Under the pieces are notes generated by a model. The model had not been told where the DNA came from. It ran no database searches and saw only the letters and a program-made list of their open reading frames with translations. The translations under genes were made by a program, and so were the position numbers. A stretch of 64,000 nucleotides of DNA from Planctomycetota bacterium (GTDB lineage: Bacteria > Planctomycetota > SZUA-567 > H5-PLA8): the NCBI GenBank assembly GCA_023150555.1, contig JAKLKQ010000004.1, positions 24,698 to 88,697 on the forward strand, given 5' to 3'. Every line of letters starts with the position of its first letter. Position 1 is the first letter of the stretch. Positions 45,571 through 54,014 of this stretch are shown here, in pieces.

Positions 45571-45647
45571 ATTGCGGACTTCGGATTGGTGACGCGCGGC
45601 AGCACCTTGTTCGAGCTGAAAGCTGACCGCCGAAAGCCGATAGCTTC
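45571..45647. repeat. Short-period repeats before the DinB-like gene
   Basis: ATTGCGGACTTCGGATTGG (45571-45589) belongs to the ATTGCGG family. AGCTGAAAGCTGACC... with units AGCTGAA, AGCTGAC, CGAAAGC, CGATAGC (45613-45647) is a second type. They fill the 96-nt gap before the next gene. Confidence 0.5.
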
Positions 45648-45662
45648 CTGAAAGGAATCGCC

Positions 45663-46256
45663 ATGGCCCCGCCCGATGCCCGCCAGGGGCGCCCGCGCAA
45701 GTACGACTTCGCGCCGCTGCCCGGCTTCAAGAATCGCGACGCCGCCTACCTGGCCGCGTGCCTGGACGAACTGCGCGAACGCTGCATCGACATCGTGAAG
45801 GATCTCTCCCCGCAGGCGCTCGACTTCGTGCCCGACAACGGCGGGAACTCCATCGCCACGCTGTGCGTGCACATGGCTTCGGCGGAGGCCGGCTGGGTGA
45901 CGAAGGCCGCCGGCATCGAACTGCCCGCGGATCTCAAGGCCGCCTTCGAGCCCGGCCAGCACGGCGGTGACGGCGAACTGCACGGCAAGCCCGCCGGCGG
46001 CAGCGACGCGCAGGCGCTGATCGCGTTGATCCGGCGCGTGCGCGACGAAGTGACGATTCCCATCGTGAGCAAACTCGAGGACATCGACGCCGAACGCCCC
46101 AGCGGGCGCGGGCCGATCTCGGTCCGCGGCGTCTTGATGCACATGGTCTGGCATTGGACCTACCACAGCGGGCAGATCGGCCTGCTGCGGCGGCTGGGCG
46201 GTCCGCGCTACCAGTGGACCTTCGACAAGCGATTAGCCGGCGACAAACTCGCGTAA
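45663..46256 (+). CDS. DinB-like / DUF664 family protein
   Basis: 197 residues, ATG at 45663 after AAAGGAA. It has the four-helix DinB layout with potential metal-binding His residues: LCVHMASAE in the second helix and HMVWHWTYHSGQIGLLRRLGG near the end. Related proteins (DinB, YfiT, mycothiol-dependent enzymes) are metal-dependent hydrolases or thiol transferases; this member cannot be assigned further. DinB is damage-induced in Bacillus; a large palindrome lies downstream at 46281. Confidence 0.8.
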   Translation: MAPPDARQGRPRKYDFAPLPGFKNRDAAYLAACLDELRERCIDIVKDLSPQALDFVPDNGGNSIATLCVHMASAEAGWVTKAAGIELPADLKAAFEPGQHGGDGELHGKPAGGSDAQALIALIRRVRDEVTIPIVSKLEDIDAERPSGRGPISVRGVLMHMVWHWTYHSGQIGLLRRLGGPRYQWTFDKRLAGDKLA

Positions 46257-46280
46257 GTGCGCTGCACAGCGCCCTCGCGA

Positions 46281-46423
46281 AATCGCAATTATGCGAAAAT
46301 GTTCGTCGACGAACATTCTTGCGATTATTTCTGCAACTCATTGCCATATATTGGGTGCCCGTCGTGCAGGATGTTACATTGCACGAAGTAGGTTAAACAT
46401 CCGTTAGGTGAGCACGTCGTGCT
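46281..46423. repeat. Nested palindrome and further inverted repeats
   Basis: AATCGCAA (46281-46288) and TTGCGATT (46319-46326) flank a perfect 20-bp palindrome centred on GTTCGTCGACGAAC (46298-46317). Farther on TCGTGCA/TGCACGA (46362-46386) and AGCACGTCGTGCT (46411-46423) are additional palindromes. The local base composition is AT-richer than the surroundings. It may be an operator cluster, a terminator-like structure or part of a mobile repeat. Confidence 0.55.
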
Positions 46424-46468
46424 GCACCATTTGCCGCATTTCCGAGACTTACAAGAACGGAGCGCGGC

Positions 46469-46597
46469 AGGGGCGAGGGGCGAGGGGCGAGGGGCGAGCA
46501 AAGCAATGAAGGATGAAGGTCAATGACGAATGATTGGAATGCGAGGCTGATCGCATTTCCCCGGAGGGCTCAATCCAAAAGTCTAAGATCTAAAATG
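46469..46597. repeat. Perfect heptamer array and related short-period repeats
   Basis: AGGGGCG occurs four times in perfect tandem (46469-46496). It is followed by AATGAAGGATGAAGG and CAATGACGAATGATTGGAATG-like units (46504-46543) and a CAATCCAAAAGTCTAAGATCTAAAATG string (46571-46597). No gene is credible in the 458-nt gap 46257-46714. Confidence 0.65.
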
Positions 46598-46639
46598 TCT
46601 CGCCACTGGCCGCTCACCACATGCCCCTGCCGTTAGGCG

Positions 46640-46668
46640 TTTACTTCCGCTCCAACACGCTCGATAAT
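46640..46668 (+). promoter_or_regulatory. Candidate promoter for the CPBP-like gene
   Basis: TTTACT (46640-46645), 17-nt spacer, GATAAT (46663-46668), 46 nt before the GTG start at 46715. Confidence 0.45.
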
Positions 46669-46714
46669 GCCCAGTCTTGCTTCAAAGCCAATCGCGTACG
46701 CATGAGGGCCGGCG

Positions 46715-47458
46715 GTGTCCGAGCGTTTCTATCCCAACGGGCTGGCGCACCCGACCCTGCCGATGCGGCGGCGGATCGCGCTTGAACTCGCGGTGCTCTC
46801 GGGGCTGACCGGCCTGTACCTGACGGTCTTCCCCAACCGGCCGCTGGGCGTGGACGTGGGCCTGTCGCTGGTGGCGATGGGCGTGATCGGGCTGGTGGCG
46901 AAGGACACGCGCGAGCGCATCTGGGGGCCGCCGGCCTCGATGCAGTTCGTGCGCATCCGCCGCTGCGTCTGGAACATGACGCTCTTCACCGTGCCGTCGG
47001 TGATCGCGATGGGGATCTTCGGCGCGGGCAGCGCGTGGCACGACCACGTGCAGGCGGGCGGCGAGGACTCCGCGATGGCGGTGGCGTGGGCGATCGCGCA
47101 CCGGCTCTTCCACCCGCACTTCTTCCTGGCGCTGGTGCTGTACGTGCCGTGGGCGCTCGCGCAGCAGACGCTCTTCCAGTTCTACCTGCTGGGCCGCCTG
47201 CGCGGGCTGCTGCCGTTCGCGGGCCCGCTGACACTGTCGATTATCTGCGGATTGTTCTACGGCGCGGCGCACCTGCCCGAACTGGGCGTGGCGTTCGTGA
47301 CGACGATCGGCGGCGCGGTGTGGAGCTACAGCTACCACCGCGACCGGCTGGTCTGGCCGATCGCGATCTCCCACGCGATCATGGGCAGCACGTTCTATTA
47401 CTGGGTCTACAACGAGAATCTGATCTACAAGAACTTCTTCGCGGCGGTGCACGGTTGA
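46715..47458 (+). CDS. CPBP-like membrane protein with substituted catalytic residues
   Basis: 247 residues, GTG start, six to eight membrane helices. The topology and motif order fit CPBP (Abi/CAAX-type) intramembrane metalloproteases: motif 1 QQTLFQFYLLGRL (residues about 150-162), motif 2 FYGAAHLPE, motif 3 ISHAIMG. In active members motif 1 begins EExxxR; here both Glu are Gln (150 and 151) and the Arg is Gln, while His residues of motifs 2 and 3 remain. Peptidase activity is therefore doubtful and the protein may have a non-proteolytic role. Family assignment is good; activity is not. Confidence 0.75.
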   Translation: MSERFYPNGLAHPTLPMRRRIALELAVLSGLTGLYLTVFPNRPLGVDVGLSLVAMGVIGLVAKDTRERIWGPPASMQFVRIRRCVWNMTLFTVPSVIAMGIFGAGSAWHDHVQAGGEDSAMAVAWAIAHRLFHPHFFLALVLYVPWALAQQTLFQFYLLGRLRGLLPFAGPLTLSIICGLFYGAAHLPELGVAFVTTIGGAVWSYSYHRDRLVWPIAISHAIMGSTFYYWVYNENLIYKNFFAAVHG

Positions 47459-47468
47459 CCGAAAAACA

Positions 47469-47503
<35 letters not shown>

Positions 47504-47578
47504 GATGGGGTAGGGCGCACGGAAGATTGTGTGAATCATGCCCTCGCACGAGCAACCAGTGGAATTTTTAGTAGCCAC

Positions 47579-48136
47579 TCATAGTTTGTGAGTATAAGCC
47601 TTAATAAATTCCTCGCTGACTATGTGGTTTGCCCCCGGTGCCGCAGAGCTATCGACCTGCCGGTTGATCGCTGTAATGTAACCGGGAAAGCTATTCTTTA
47701 GCATTTCAGTGTCCTCGGTGGACAAATCGAAGGTTACCATAATCGGGCCGCGAAACATTCGGGTTAACTCAAGTAGCAGGGCAAAAAATAGATTTGGAGG
47801 CCGATCATCCACGGGAAGTGCTATCGTAAAACAAAGGACTGTTTGGTATTTCGGCCCCAGCTTATCGCTGAGAACTTTCGCGTAACTTTCGTCAAACTCG
47901 TACTTAACGGCTCTGAACCAAGCACCAAAATTGCCCGCGTGTTGAGAGCCTTTCAACCCAAAGCGGTTGACATCTTCAACGCGAAAGATGTAATCCCCTT
48001 GAGCCAGAAAATATTTTCTCTTTTCCTTGAAGGTGAAAAGTTGAGGCTCGGCTATAGACTCAATCCAGGATACAAGCACCTCCTTCTCCTTCCCGGTAAA
48101 CTCTTCCAGAAAAATGACGGCGTTCTGTATCATCAT
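47579..48136 (-). CDS. Hypothetical protein in AT-richer islet
   Basis: 185 residues, ATG at 48136. It has no recognised domain; the sequence is aromatic- and charge-rich (YFLAQGDYIFRVEDVNRFG, FFALLLELTRMFRGPIMVTFDLS) and may be a small soluble protein. Base composition is clearly lower in GC and codon use differs from its neighbours, pointing to recent acquisition. Downstream of 48174-48650 on the same strand (37 nt apart), probably one transcript. It could be an accessory or defence-type protein but nothing specific supports that. Confidence 0.6.
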   Translation of the reverse strand: MMIQNAVIFLEEFTGKEKEVLVSWIESIAEPQLFTFKEKRKYFLAQGDYIFRVEDVNRFGLKGSQHAGNFGAWFRAVKYEFDESYAKVLSDKLGPKYQTVLCFTIALPVDDRPPNLFFALLLELTRMFRGPIMVTFDLSTEDTEMLKNSFPGYITAINRQVDSSAAPGANHIVSEEFIKAYTHKL

Positions 48137-48173
48137 GTGCGCTTGTCCGGCACTCGGGTCATTTCAATGGGCG

Positions 48174-48650
48174 CTACCGGTGCTTGGGGACTGGGATTAC
48201 GCCACCTTGGATCAGTTCGCCGTCGTCACCAAAGCCATTCCATGCACCGCATTTTGGGCATTGGACCATCCATCTTGCGCGAAGGTCCTCGTTCTCTGGA
48301 TCGCCGCTGCAAAAGGGCGCAGCTTCGAAAGCAGAGAACTCAACCGAAATCGGATCAAAGGGCTCTCTGCAATCAGGGCAGGAAATGTTCTTCAACGTGT
48401 TGCAAAGAGCAAGGAGACGTCTTCTCTCCGGTAGGAAGCGAAATAAACAGGGAATCCCAAAGAGTAAAGCAACCAAAAGGGCTGCGCCCGAAATGCCGAG
48501 CAGATAAACGGATCCATTTCCGCTAAACGGTCTCGAATAAAGTATCCAGCCCCATATCGTCACGCCACCGAGGACGATCAAAAGCGCCAGGTACACAACC
48601 GCGTTGATGATGTGCTGTTTGCGAATTAGTTTGGGCCGTTCGTAGTCCAT
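48174..48650 (-). CDS. Two-helix membrane protein with zinc-ribbon-like Cys pairs, AT-richer islet
   Basis: 158 residues, ATG at 48650. Two membrane helices (AVVYLALLIVLGGVTIWGWIL and LLGISGAALLVALLFGIPCLF) are followed by a cytoplasmic or extracytoplasmic tail with CPDCREPF and CPKCGAWNG, a zinc-ribbon pattern. GC content is low, as in the following gene. A possible -10 (TATATT) lies upstream on the minus strand near 48710, but no -35 is convincing. The function is unknown. Confidence 0.6.
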   Translation of the reverse strand: MDYERPKLIRKQHIINAVVYLALLIVLGGVTIWGWILYSRPFSGNGSVYLLGISGAALLVALLFGIPCLFRFLPERRRLLALCNTLKNISCPDCREPFDPISVEFSAFEAAPFCSGDPENEDLRARWMVQCPKCGAWNGFGDDGELIQGGVIPVPKHR

Positions 48651-48777
48651 GAATAATGCCAGGCCTCAGAATGAAGTGCGTGCACCTGCTTGCCCCTCAA
48701 TATACACCATGGAACGGGCGCTGCCGAAAGCCGGTTGGAATGGGTTTCGAGGCCTCTCTTTGCGCCTTTGCGTGAGC

Positions 48778-49086
48778 CTACTTCGTTTGGTGAAGCGCCC
48801 ACGCGAGGTACGGCTTGTGCGCGGCGGCGACGGGCAGCGCGAGGACTTCGGGCACGTCGTACGGATGCAGTTCGGGCACGCGCTTGACCAGCTTCTTCAG
48901 TTTGCGCTTGGGGCACTTGAGAATCAGCAGTGCTTCGGTGTCGCGGCAGGCCTTGCCCTTCCAGCGGTAGAGACTCGTGATCTTCGGGACGATGTTCGCG
49001 CACGCGATCAGGCGCTCGGCGAGCAGTTTCTTCGCGAGCGCCTCGGCCTTCTTCGGCGGCGCGGTGACGAATACCACGTAGAGCAT
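48778..49086 (-). CDS. cutA: CutA1-family trimeric protein
   Basis: 102 residues, the full length of the family. The CutA1 fold is clear: VVFVTAPPKKAEALAKKLLAERLIACANIVP, SLYRWKGKACRDTEALLILKC, and LHPYDVPEVLALPV. CutA1 forms a stable trimer; a role in copper tolerance was proposed but is not settled. GC content is back to normal, so it does not belong to the AT-richer islet upstream in coordinate order. A composite palindromic element starts 4 nt from its start codon. Confidence 0.95.
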   Translation of the reverse strand: MLYVVFVTAPPKKAEALAKKLLAERLIACANIVPKITSLYRWKGKACRDTEALLILKCPKRKLKKLVKRVPELHPYDVPEVLALPVAAAHKPYLAWALHQTK

Positions 49087-49090
49087 GGCG

Positions 49091-49204
49091 AAAGCTCCTG
49101 TCGCCCCTCCGGGGCTTGCCTCTTGTCGATCGGCTGACCCAGGGCTGCGCGCGGCTTCGCCACGCTGGCCCTGGGCTTTAATCTAGCGCCCCTCCGGGGC
49201 GCTT
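49091..49204 (-). repeat. Composite palindromic element, copy 3
   Basis: AAAGCTCCTGTCGCCCCT, CCCAGGGCTGCGCGCGG, hairpin GGCTTCGCC, GCTGGCCCTGGGCTTTA and GCCCCTCCGGGGCGC, in the same order as copy 2 at 20368. It lies directly upstream of cutA, so its right-hand palindromes could affect the cutA leader. Orientation is given relative to cutA; the element itself reads as copy 2 on the plus strand. Confidence 0.75.
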
Positions 49205-49322
49205 AGAGCATCTGGTGCCGGTCCGATTCCCTTCGCAAGTTGGAAGTTGCTTGAAAATTCTTCGCCAGATATGCGCGGGTTGACGACCCGCGCCACGCGC
49301 TGGCGCGTCTTTCGTTGCGTAA

Positions 49323-49604
49323 CCTGAACCGGAAACCGGAAACAGGAGACGGGAAACCCGTTTGCCGCGGCTCGGACGGAGCCTCGCCCTCCCAACGGCA
49401 TCGCCAAGGTCGTTCCTTTACCGGCCCCCTTACGCGCACGCGCTTCGCGCGTGTCGGCCTCTCCCGTGGAGGGGAGAGGCGACCAGCCGCGTGCTTCGCG
49501 CTCGCAAACCCAAACCCGAATTTTCCCTCTCTGTGCGCTCTGTGTCCTTTGTGGTGAAAGCTGTTAATCCGCAATCTAAAATCCAAGATCGAAAATCCAA
49601 AACC
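49323..49604. repeat. Cluster of short-period repeats upstream of the Tudor-like gene
   Basis: Contains CCTGAACCGGAAACCGGAAAC-like units (49323-49360), the inverse CTCTGTG repeat (49525-49560) matching 47469-47503, and AATCCGCAATCTAAAATCC-like units (49566-49604). Between them 49361-49520 is GC-rich with no gene; it is simply unresolved. Confidence 0.6.
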
Positions 49605-49609
49605 CTGCG

Positions 49610-50167
49610 TCACTCGCCCTTGCCCGTCTGCCCCTTGAAGTAGCTTTCCTTTTCCGCGAAGAGCGCGTTGAACGAGGTCAGGCTGCCGTAGCTGCGCGTG
49701 ATGTAGCCTTCCAGTTCGAGTTTCTCTTCGTCGGTCAGCTTTGGATGGTTGTTGATCTTCTGCTCCAGCAAGCGCAGCTTCTCGCGCACGCCGATCAGCT
49801 TCTTGAAGAACGCGTCGAGCGGGATGTCCTTCGGCTGCGTGCCTTCGCGCCCCGGGACCAGCTTCATCGTCCCGCCGACCCAGCGCTGGCCCATCTCCAG
49901 GTCCACGTCCAGCCAGCCGTAGTCGCTCAGGACTTCGCGCATGGCCTGCTTGATGCGGTCGACCTGCGGATCGCCGGCCAGTTCCTCGCCCTTCAGGTTC
50001 TCGAAGCCGAACGAGACGTGCTTGGTCTCGGCGCCCTTGAAGAGGATCACGTAGCCCTCGGCCTCGTAGGCCACGACGCGCCCGCGCCCGAAGGCCGGAT
50101 GCGCGACGATGCTGCCCAGCCCGAACTTCGGGCCCGGCTTGGCGGGAGTGGCGGGAGCTTCGGACAT
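49610..50167 (-). CDS. Small protein with N-terminal Tudor-like domain
   Basis: 185 residues, ATG at 50167. The N-terminal 60 residues (GSIVAHPAFGRGRVVAYEAEGYVILF ... KHVSFGFENLK) resemble the Tudor-like VxHPxFGxGxVV domain found at the C-terminus of UvrD/PcrA helicases and in CarD-like proteins. The remainder is a helical region (FFKKLIGVREKLRLLEQKINNH), unrecognised. A role in nucleic-acid or RNA-polymerase binding is possible by analogy only. The gene lies downstream of the aquaporin gene on the same strand (27 nt). Confidence 0.65.
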   Translation of the reverse strand: MSEAPATPAKPGPKFGLGSIVAHPAFGRGRVVAYEAEGYVILFKGAETKHVSFGFENLKGEELAGDPQVDRIKQAMREVLSDYGWLDVDLEMGQRWVGGTMKLVPGREGTQPKDIPLDAFFKKLIGVREKLRLLEQKINNHPKLTDEEKLELEGYITRSYGSLTSFNALFAEKESYFKGQTGKGE

Positions 50168-50194
50168 GGTCGCCTCCTTATATAGGTGAACGTC

Positions 50195-50902
50195 TCAGGC
50201 GCATTCGCCCGAGCCGCGGAACGCGCAGCAGCCTTCGCTCCGCACGCCTCGGCAGCACGGTACGGCCAGCAGCGCGCCCAGCATCGGCGCGGCGAGGTAG
50301 ATCCAGAGGTCCTCGAGTTCCCCGCTGACCAGCGCCGGCGCCAGGCTGCGCGCCGGGTTCATCGACGCGCCGCTCAAGGGGCCCGCGAAGAGCGCCTCCA
50401 GCGCGACCGTGCCGCCGACGGCGATCCCGGTCATCAGGCCCTTTTCCTGAGCGCCCGTCGAGACGGTCAGGATCACGAACATCAGGCCCGCGGTCAGCAG
50501 GACCTCGAAGAAGAAGGCGTGCGGCGCCATGCCGGCGGCGGGCAGCGTCGCGCCCAGGTCGGGATGGCCGGGAAAGGCCGCGCGCAGCGCGCAGGACGCG
50601 GCCAGAGCGCCCAGGCACTGCGCGGCGACGTACGGCAGCACGCGGCGGCCCGGCAGGCGCCCGGCGGCGAAGAAGGCGGCCGTGACGGCGGGGTTCAGGT
50701 GCGCGCCGGAGACGTCGCCGAGGGCGTAGATCATGGCCATCACGACCAGGCCGAAGGTCAGCGCGATGCCAACGTGGCCGATCGCGCCGGGCAGCGTGTC
50801 GTCGATCACGATGGCCCCGCAGCCGGCGAAGACCAGCGCGAAGGTGCCGATGACTTCGCCCAGCAGGGGCTTCAGGCCGGCGGGGGCGGGGGATTCGCTC
50901 AT
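50195..50902 (-). CDS. MIP-family channel (aquaporin / glycerol facilitator)
   Basis: 235 residues from the ATG at 50902 (an upstream frame adds unlikely residues). Six membrane helices and two NPA boxes are present: HLNPAVT and SMNPARS. The first helix has GEVIGTFALVFAGCGA. Residues near the second NPA and the general length suggest an AqpZ-like water channel, but the selectivity filter was not modelled. The C-terminal tail is Cys-rich (CCRGVRSEGCC), unusual for the family. Downstream is the Tudor-like gene; upstream is the divergent argS. Confidence 0.88.
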   Translation of the reverse strand: MSESPAPAGLKPLLGEVIGTFALVFAGCGAIVIDDTLPGAIGHVGIALTFGLVVMAMIYALGDVSGAHLNPAVTAAFFAAGRLPGRRVLPYVAAQCLGALAASCALRAAFPGHPDLGATLPAAGMAPHAFFFEVLLTAGLMFVILTVSTGAQEKGLMTGIAVGGTVALEALFAGPLSGASMNPARSLAPALVSGELEDLWIYLAAPMLGALLAVPCCRGVRSEGCCAFRGSGECA

Positions 50903-50973
50903 ACAAAAGAGGCTCCGGTGTGGACCCCGAGAACCTAGCACATCTTCCTTCTATTCCAACCGTCTGCCTTCGG

Positions 50974-51001
50974 TTGCAGTCTGCGCGGCGTCCTCTAATC
51001 T
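50974..51001 (+). promoter_or_regulatory. Candidate promoter for argS
   Basis: TTGCAG (50974-50979), 16-nt spacer, TAATCT (50996-51001). The -10 lies only 7 nt before the ATG at 51009, so the mRNA would have almost no leader. Confidence 0.35.
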
Positions 51002-51008
51002 CTTGCGC

Positions 51009-52874
51009 ATGGATACGCTCAAGCACCATCACGTTTTCCGCACGCTGGTCGCGCGTCTGGCCGCCGCGACGCACCTGCCGCCCGAGCAGGTCGAGGCGCA
51101 GTTGCGCCCGCCGCCGAAAGCGGACATGGGCGACTACGCGTTCCCCTGCTTCGAACTGGCCAAGGCGGAGAAGAAGGCGCCGCCCGAAGTCGCGAAGGCG
51201 CTGGCCGAGCGCCTGATCCGCGATCCGGAGATCTCGCAGGTCACCCGCCGCATCGAGGCCGCCGGGCCGTTCCTGAACATCCAGGCCGAGCCGGGCGTGC
51301 TGTGCGCGGCGATCCTGCACCAGATCGTCGAAGCGAAGGAGAAGTTCGGGCACGGCACGGAAGGCGCGGGCCGGACGATCGTCATCGACTACAGCGCGCC
51401 GAACTTCGCCAAGCCGTTCCACGTCGGGCACCTGATGAGCACGATCCTGGGCGCGTCGCTGGTGCGCATCTTCCGCGCGCTGGGCTATCGCGTCGAGGGC
51501 GTCAACCACCTGGGCGACTGGGGTACGCAATGCGGTTTCCAGTTCCTGGCCTGGCGGCGAGCCGATCCGAAGGAGCGGGAGGAGCAGCTCGCCAAGCGCG
51601 GGCTCGAGTACCTCGTCGAGTTGTACGTTTCGATCAACGCGCCCGGCAAGGCCCTGAACGACCTGCGCCGGCTGCTGACGGACAAGGAGATCGCCGCCGA
51701 TCCTTCGCGCCTGAAGGAGGTCGAGGCCAAGATCGAGAAGCTCAAGCCCGAAGTCGACGCCATCGACAACGAAGCGCGCGCGCTGTTCAAGAAGCTGGAG
51801 GACGGCGACGCGGAGCTGAAGGCGCTGTGGCAGCGCATGCGCGACACGACGCTGCAGGTGCTCCAGAAATCCTACGACCGCCTGGGCATCGTCTTCGAGA
51901 GCGATTCGGGCGAGGCCTTCTACACGCCGATGCTGCCGAAGTTGATCGAAGACCTGAAGAAGCGCGGGATCCTGGTGCAGGACGAAGGCTGCTGGGTGAT
52001 CCCGATGAGCGAGCCCGGAGCGAAGAAGAAGGCCCTGCCGGTCATCGTCGTCAAATCCGACGGCACGACGAAGTACGAGACGCGCGACCTGGCCGCGGCG
52101 ATCTACCGCAAGGAGCATTACGAATTCGCGCAGAACATCTACGTCGTGGACATGCGGCAGAAGCAGCATTTCGACAACCTCTTCAAGGCGCTCGAGAAGT
52201 GCGGCTACGGCTGGGCCAAGGACTGCCACCACGTCTGGTTCGGCCTGATGCAGGGCAAGGACGGCGACCAGGTTCAGGTGATGGCCACGCGCGGCGGCTC
52301 CATGATCCCGCTCAAGGATTTGCTCGACCGCATGGTTGGCATCGTGCGCATGATCGTCCGCGAGAAGAATCCGGAGCTGAAGCCCGAACAGCAGGAGATT
52401 GTCGCCGAGGCCGTCGGCGTGGGCGCGATCGTCTTCTGGGTGCAGTCGCGCCGCCGCACCAGCGACATCGTCTTCGACTGGAAACTCGCGACGAGCCCCG
52501 ACGGGGACACCGGCCCCTACGTGCAGTACACGCACGCGCGCGCGTGCAGCATCCTGCGCAAGCACGAGGGCGAGGTGTCGCCGTTTGCCGATCTGAAGGT
52601 GCTCGAGGCGCCCGCCGAGGTCGCCGTCTGCAAGCACCTGGACCGCTTCGGCGAGGTCATCCGGCAGGCGGCGAAGGATTACGAGCCGTCGTTGATCGCC
52701 TCGTGGCTGATCGAGACGGCGCGCGCGTTTAACGACTTCTACAACCAGCACCAGGTCCTCAAGGCCGACACCGGCGCGCAGCGCGACGCGCGACTGGTGC
52801 TCGTCGATGCCACGCGCCGCGTGCTCGCCGAAGGCCTGCGGCTGATCGGCGTTTCCGCCCCGCAAGAGATGTAG
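51009..52874 (+). CDS. argS: Arginyl-tRNA synthetase
   Basis: 621 residues, class I. HIGH motif is HVGH in FAKPFHVGHLMSTILG; the KMSKS region reads MATRGGSMIPL, the usual degenerate form of ArgRS. The N-terminal arginyl-tRNA synthetase additional domain (DMGDYAFPCFELAKAEKK ... GPFLNI) and C-terminal DALR-type anticodon-binding domain (PYVQYTHARACSI ... YNQHQVL) are complete. ATG at 51009 has no clear ribosome binding site. A DAHP synthase gene starts 14 nt after the stop, suggesting co-transcription. Confidence 0.97.
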   Translation: MDTLKHHHVFRTLVARLAAATHLPPEQVEAQLRPPPKADMGDYAFPCFELAKAEKKAPPEVAKALAERLIRDPEISQVTRRIEAAGPFLNIQAEPGVLCAAILHQIVEAKEKFGHGTEGAGRTIVIDYSAPNFAKPFHVGHLMSTILGASLVRIFRALGYRVEGVNHLGDWGTQCGFQFLAWRRADPKEREEQLAKRGLEYLVELYVSINAPGKALNDLRRLLTDKEIAADPSRLKEVEAKIEKLKPEVDAIDNEARALFKKLEDGDAELKALWQRMRDTTLQVLQKSYDRLGIVFESDSGEAFYTPMLPKLIEDLKKRGILVQDEGCWVIPMSEPGAKKKALPVIVVKSDGTTKYETRDLAAAIYRKEHYEFAQNIYVVDMRQKQHFDNLFKALEKCGYGWAKDCHHVWFGLMQGKDGDQVQVMATRGGSMIPLKDLLDRMVGIVRMIVREKNPELKPEQQEIVAEAVGVGAIVFWVQSRRRTSDIVFDWKLATSPDGDTGPYVQYTHARACSILRKHEGEVSPFADLKVLEAPAEVAVCKHLDRFGEVIRQAAKDYEPSLIASWLIETARAFNDFYNQHQVLKADTGAQRDARLVLVDATRRVLAEGLRLIGVSAPQEM

Positions 52875-52888
52875 CCAGGAGTCCATAC

Positions 52889-53908
52889 ATGCTTGTTGTC
52901 ATGAAGAGCGAAGCCACCGAACAGCAGATCGAAGCCGTCTGCGCGGAGATCCGCAAGCAGGGCCTGGTGCCGCACCCCATGCCCGGCGCGGGGCGCACGG
53001 CCATCGGCATCACGGGCAACGCCGGCCCGGTGAACCCGCTGCCGTACGAATCCCTGGGCGGCGTGGACCAGTGCATCCCGGTGACGAAGGGCTACAAGCT
53101 CGTGAAGCGCGAGATGAAGCCCGAAGGCACGGTGCTCGATATCCGCGGCGTGAAGATCGGCGGCGGCAAGACCTTCACGATCATCGCCGGGCCGTGCAGC
53201 GTCGAATCGATCGAGCAGATGCGCACCGTCGCGAAGTTCCTCAAGAACCTGGGCGTGGGCATCATCCGCGGCGGCGCCTTCAAGCCCCGCACCAGCCCGT
53301 ACAGCTTCCAGGGCCTGGAGCAGGAAGGCCTCGGAATCCTGAGGCAGATCCGCGACGAGTTCAAGATCGCGACGATCACCGAGGTCATGGATACCAGCAC
53401 CGTCGAGGACGTCGCGAAGTCCGCCGACATCTTCCAGATCGGCGCGCGCAACATGCAGAATTTCTCGCTGCTCAAGCGCGTCGGCAAGGAGCGCCAGCCG
53501 GTCTTCCTCAAGCGCGGCATGTCCGCGACGATGGAGGAACTGCTGATGGCCGCCGAGTACGTCCTGGCCGGCGGGAACTACCAGGTGATGCTGTGCGAAC
53601 GCGGCGTGCGCACCTTCGCCGACCACGCGCGCAACACGCTGGATCTTTCGGTGGTGCCCAGCGTCCAGAAGCTCTGCCACCTGCCGATCCTCGTCGATCC
53701 CAGCCACGCCATCGGCCGGCGCGAGTTCGTCGAGCCCATGGCCCGCGCGGCGCTGGCCTGCGGCGCCGACGGCCTGATGATCGAGGTCACGCCCGATCCC
53801 GACCACGCGCTCAGCGACGGCGCCCAGACGCTGGATATTGCCGGCTTCGAGGCCCTGCTGAAGGGGCTGCGCCCGCTGGCCCAGGCCCTGGGCCGGACCA
53901 TCAATTAG
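52889..53908 (+). CDS. aroF: 3-deoxy-7-phosphoheptulonate (DAHP) synthase, first paralogue
   Basis: 339 residues: ferredoxin-like N-terminal domain (about 1-70: MLVVMKSEATEQQIEAVCAEI) plus the AroA-I-beta/KDOPS-type barrel. It condenses phosphoenolpyruvate and erythrose-4-phosphate, the entry to the shikimate pathway. Core motifs [44 protein letters not shown] and DPSHAIGRREFV are all present. The N-terminal domain in this class binds feedback inhibitors. A second paralogue with the same architecture is at 56098, the two being separated by a STAS protein and an amidohydrolase. Confidence 0.95.
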   Translation: MLVVMKSEATEQQIEAVCAEIRKQGLVPHPMPGAGRTAIGITGNAGPVNPLPYESLGGVDQCIPVTKGYKLVKREMKPEGTVLDIRGVKIGGGKTFTIIAGPCSVESIEQMRTVAKFLKNLGVGIIRGGAFKPRTSPYSFQGLEQEGLGILRQIRDEFKIATITEVMDTSTVEDVAKSADIFQIGARNMQNFSLLKRVGKERQPVFLKRGMSATMEELLMAAEYVLAGGNYQVMLCERGVRTFADHARNTLDLSVVPSVQKLCHLPILVDPSHAIGRREFVEPMARAALACGADGLMIEVTPDPDHALSDGAQTLDIAGFEALLKGLRPLAQALGRTIN

Positions 53909-54014
53909 GCAAAAACCCTCCCGGAAACTCCGATAAGGCAGTGGCGAGGGGGCCCGCCGTCCGTAGAATGGGACCCACATCGACGCGCGCCATCCCTGGG
54001 GGGGCCCGGTCCGC

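Noticed and set aside
50195-50902. Assigning the aquaporin as glycerol facilitator (GlpF)
   Set aside because: No glpK or other glycerol gene is near, and the length and loops look closer to AqpZ; the selectivity filter was not resolved, so only the family is called.
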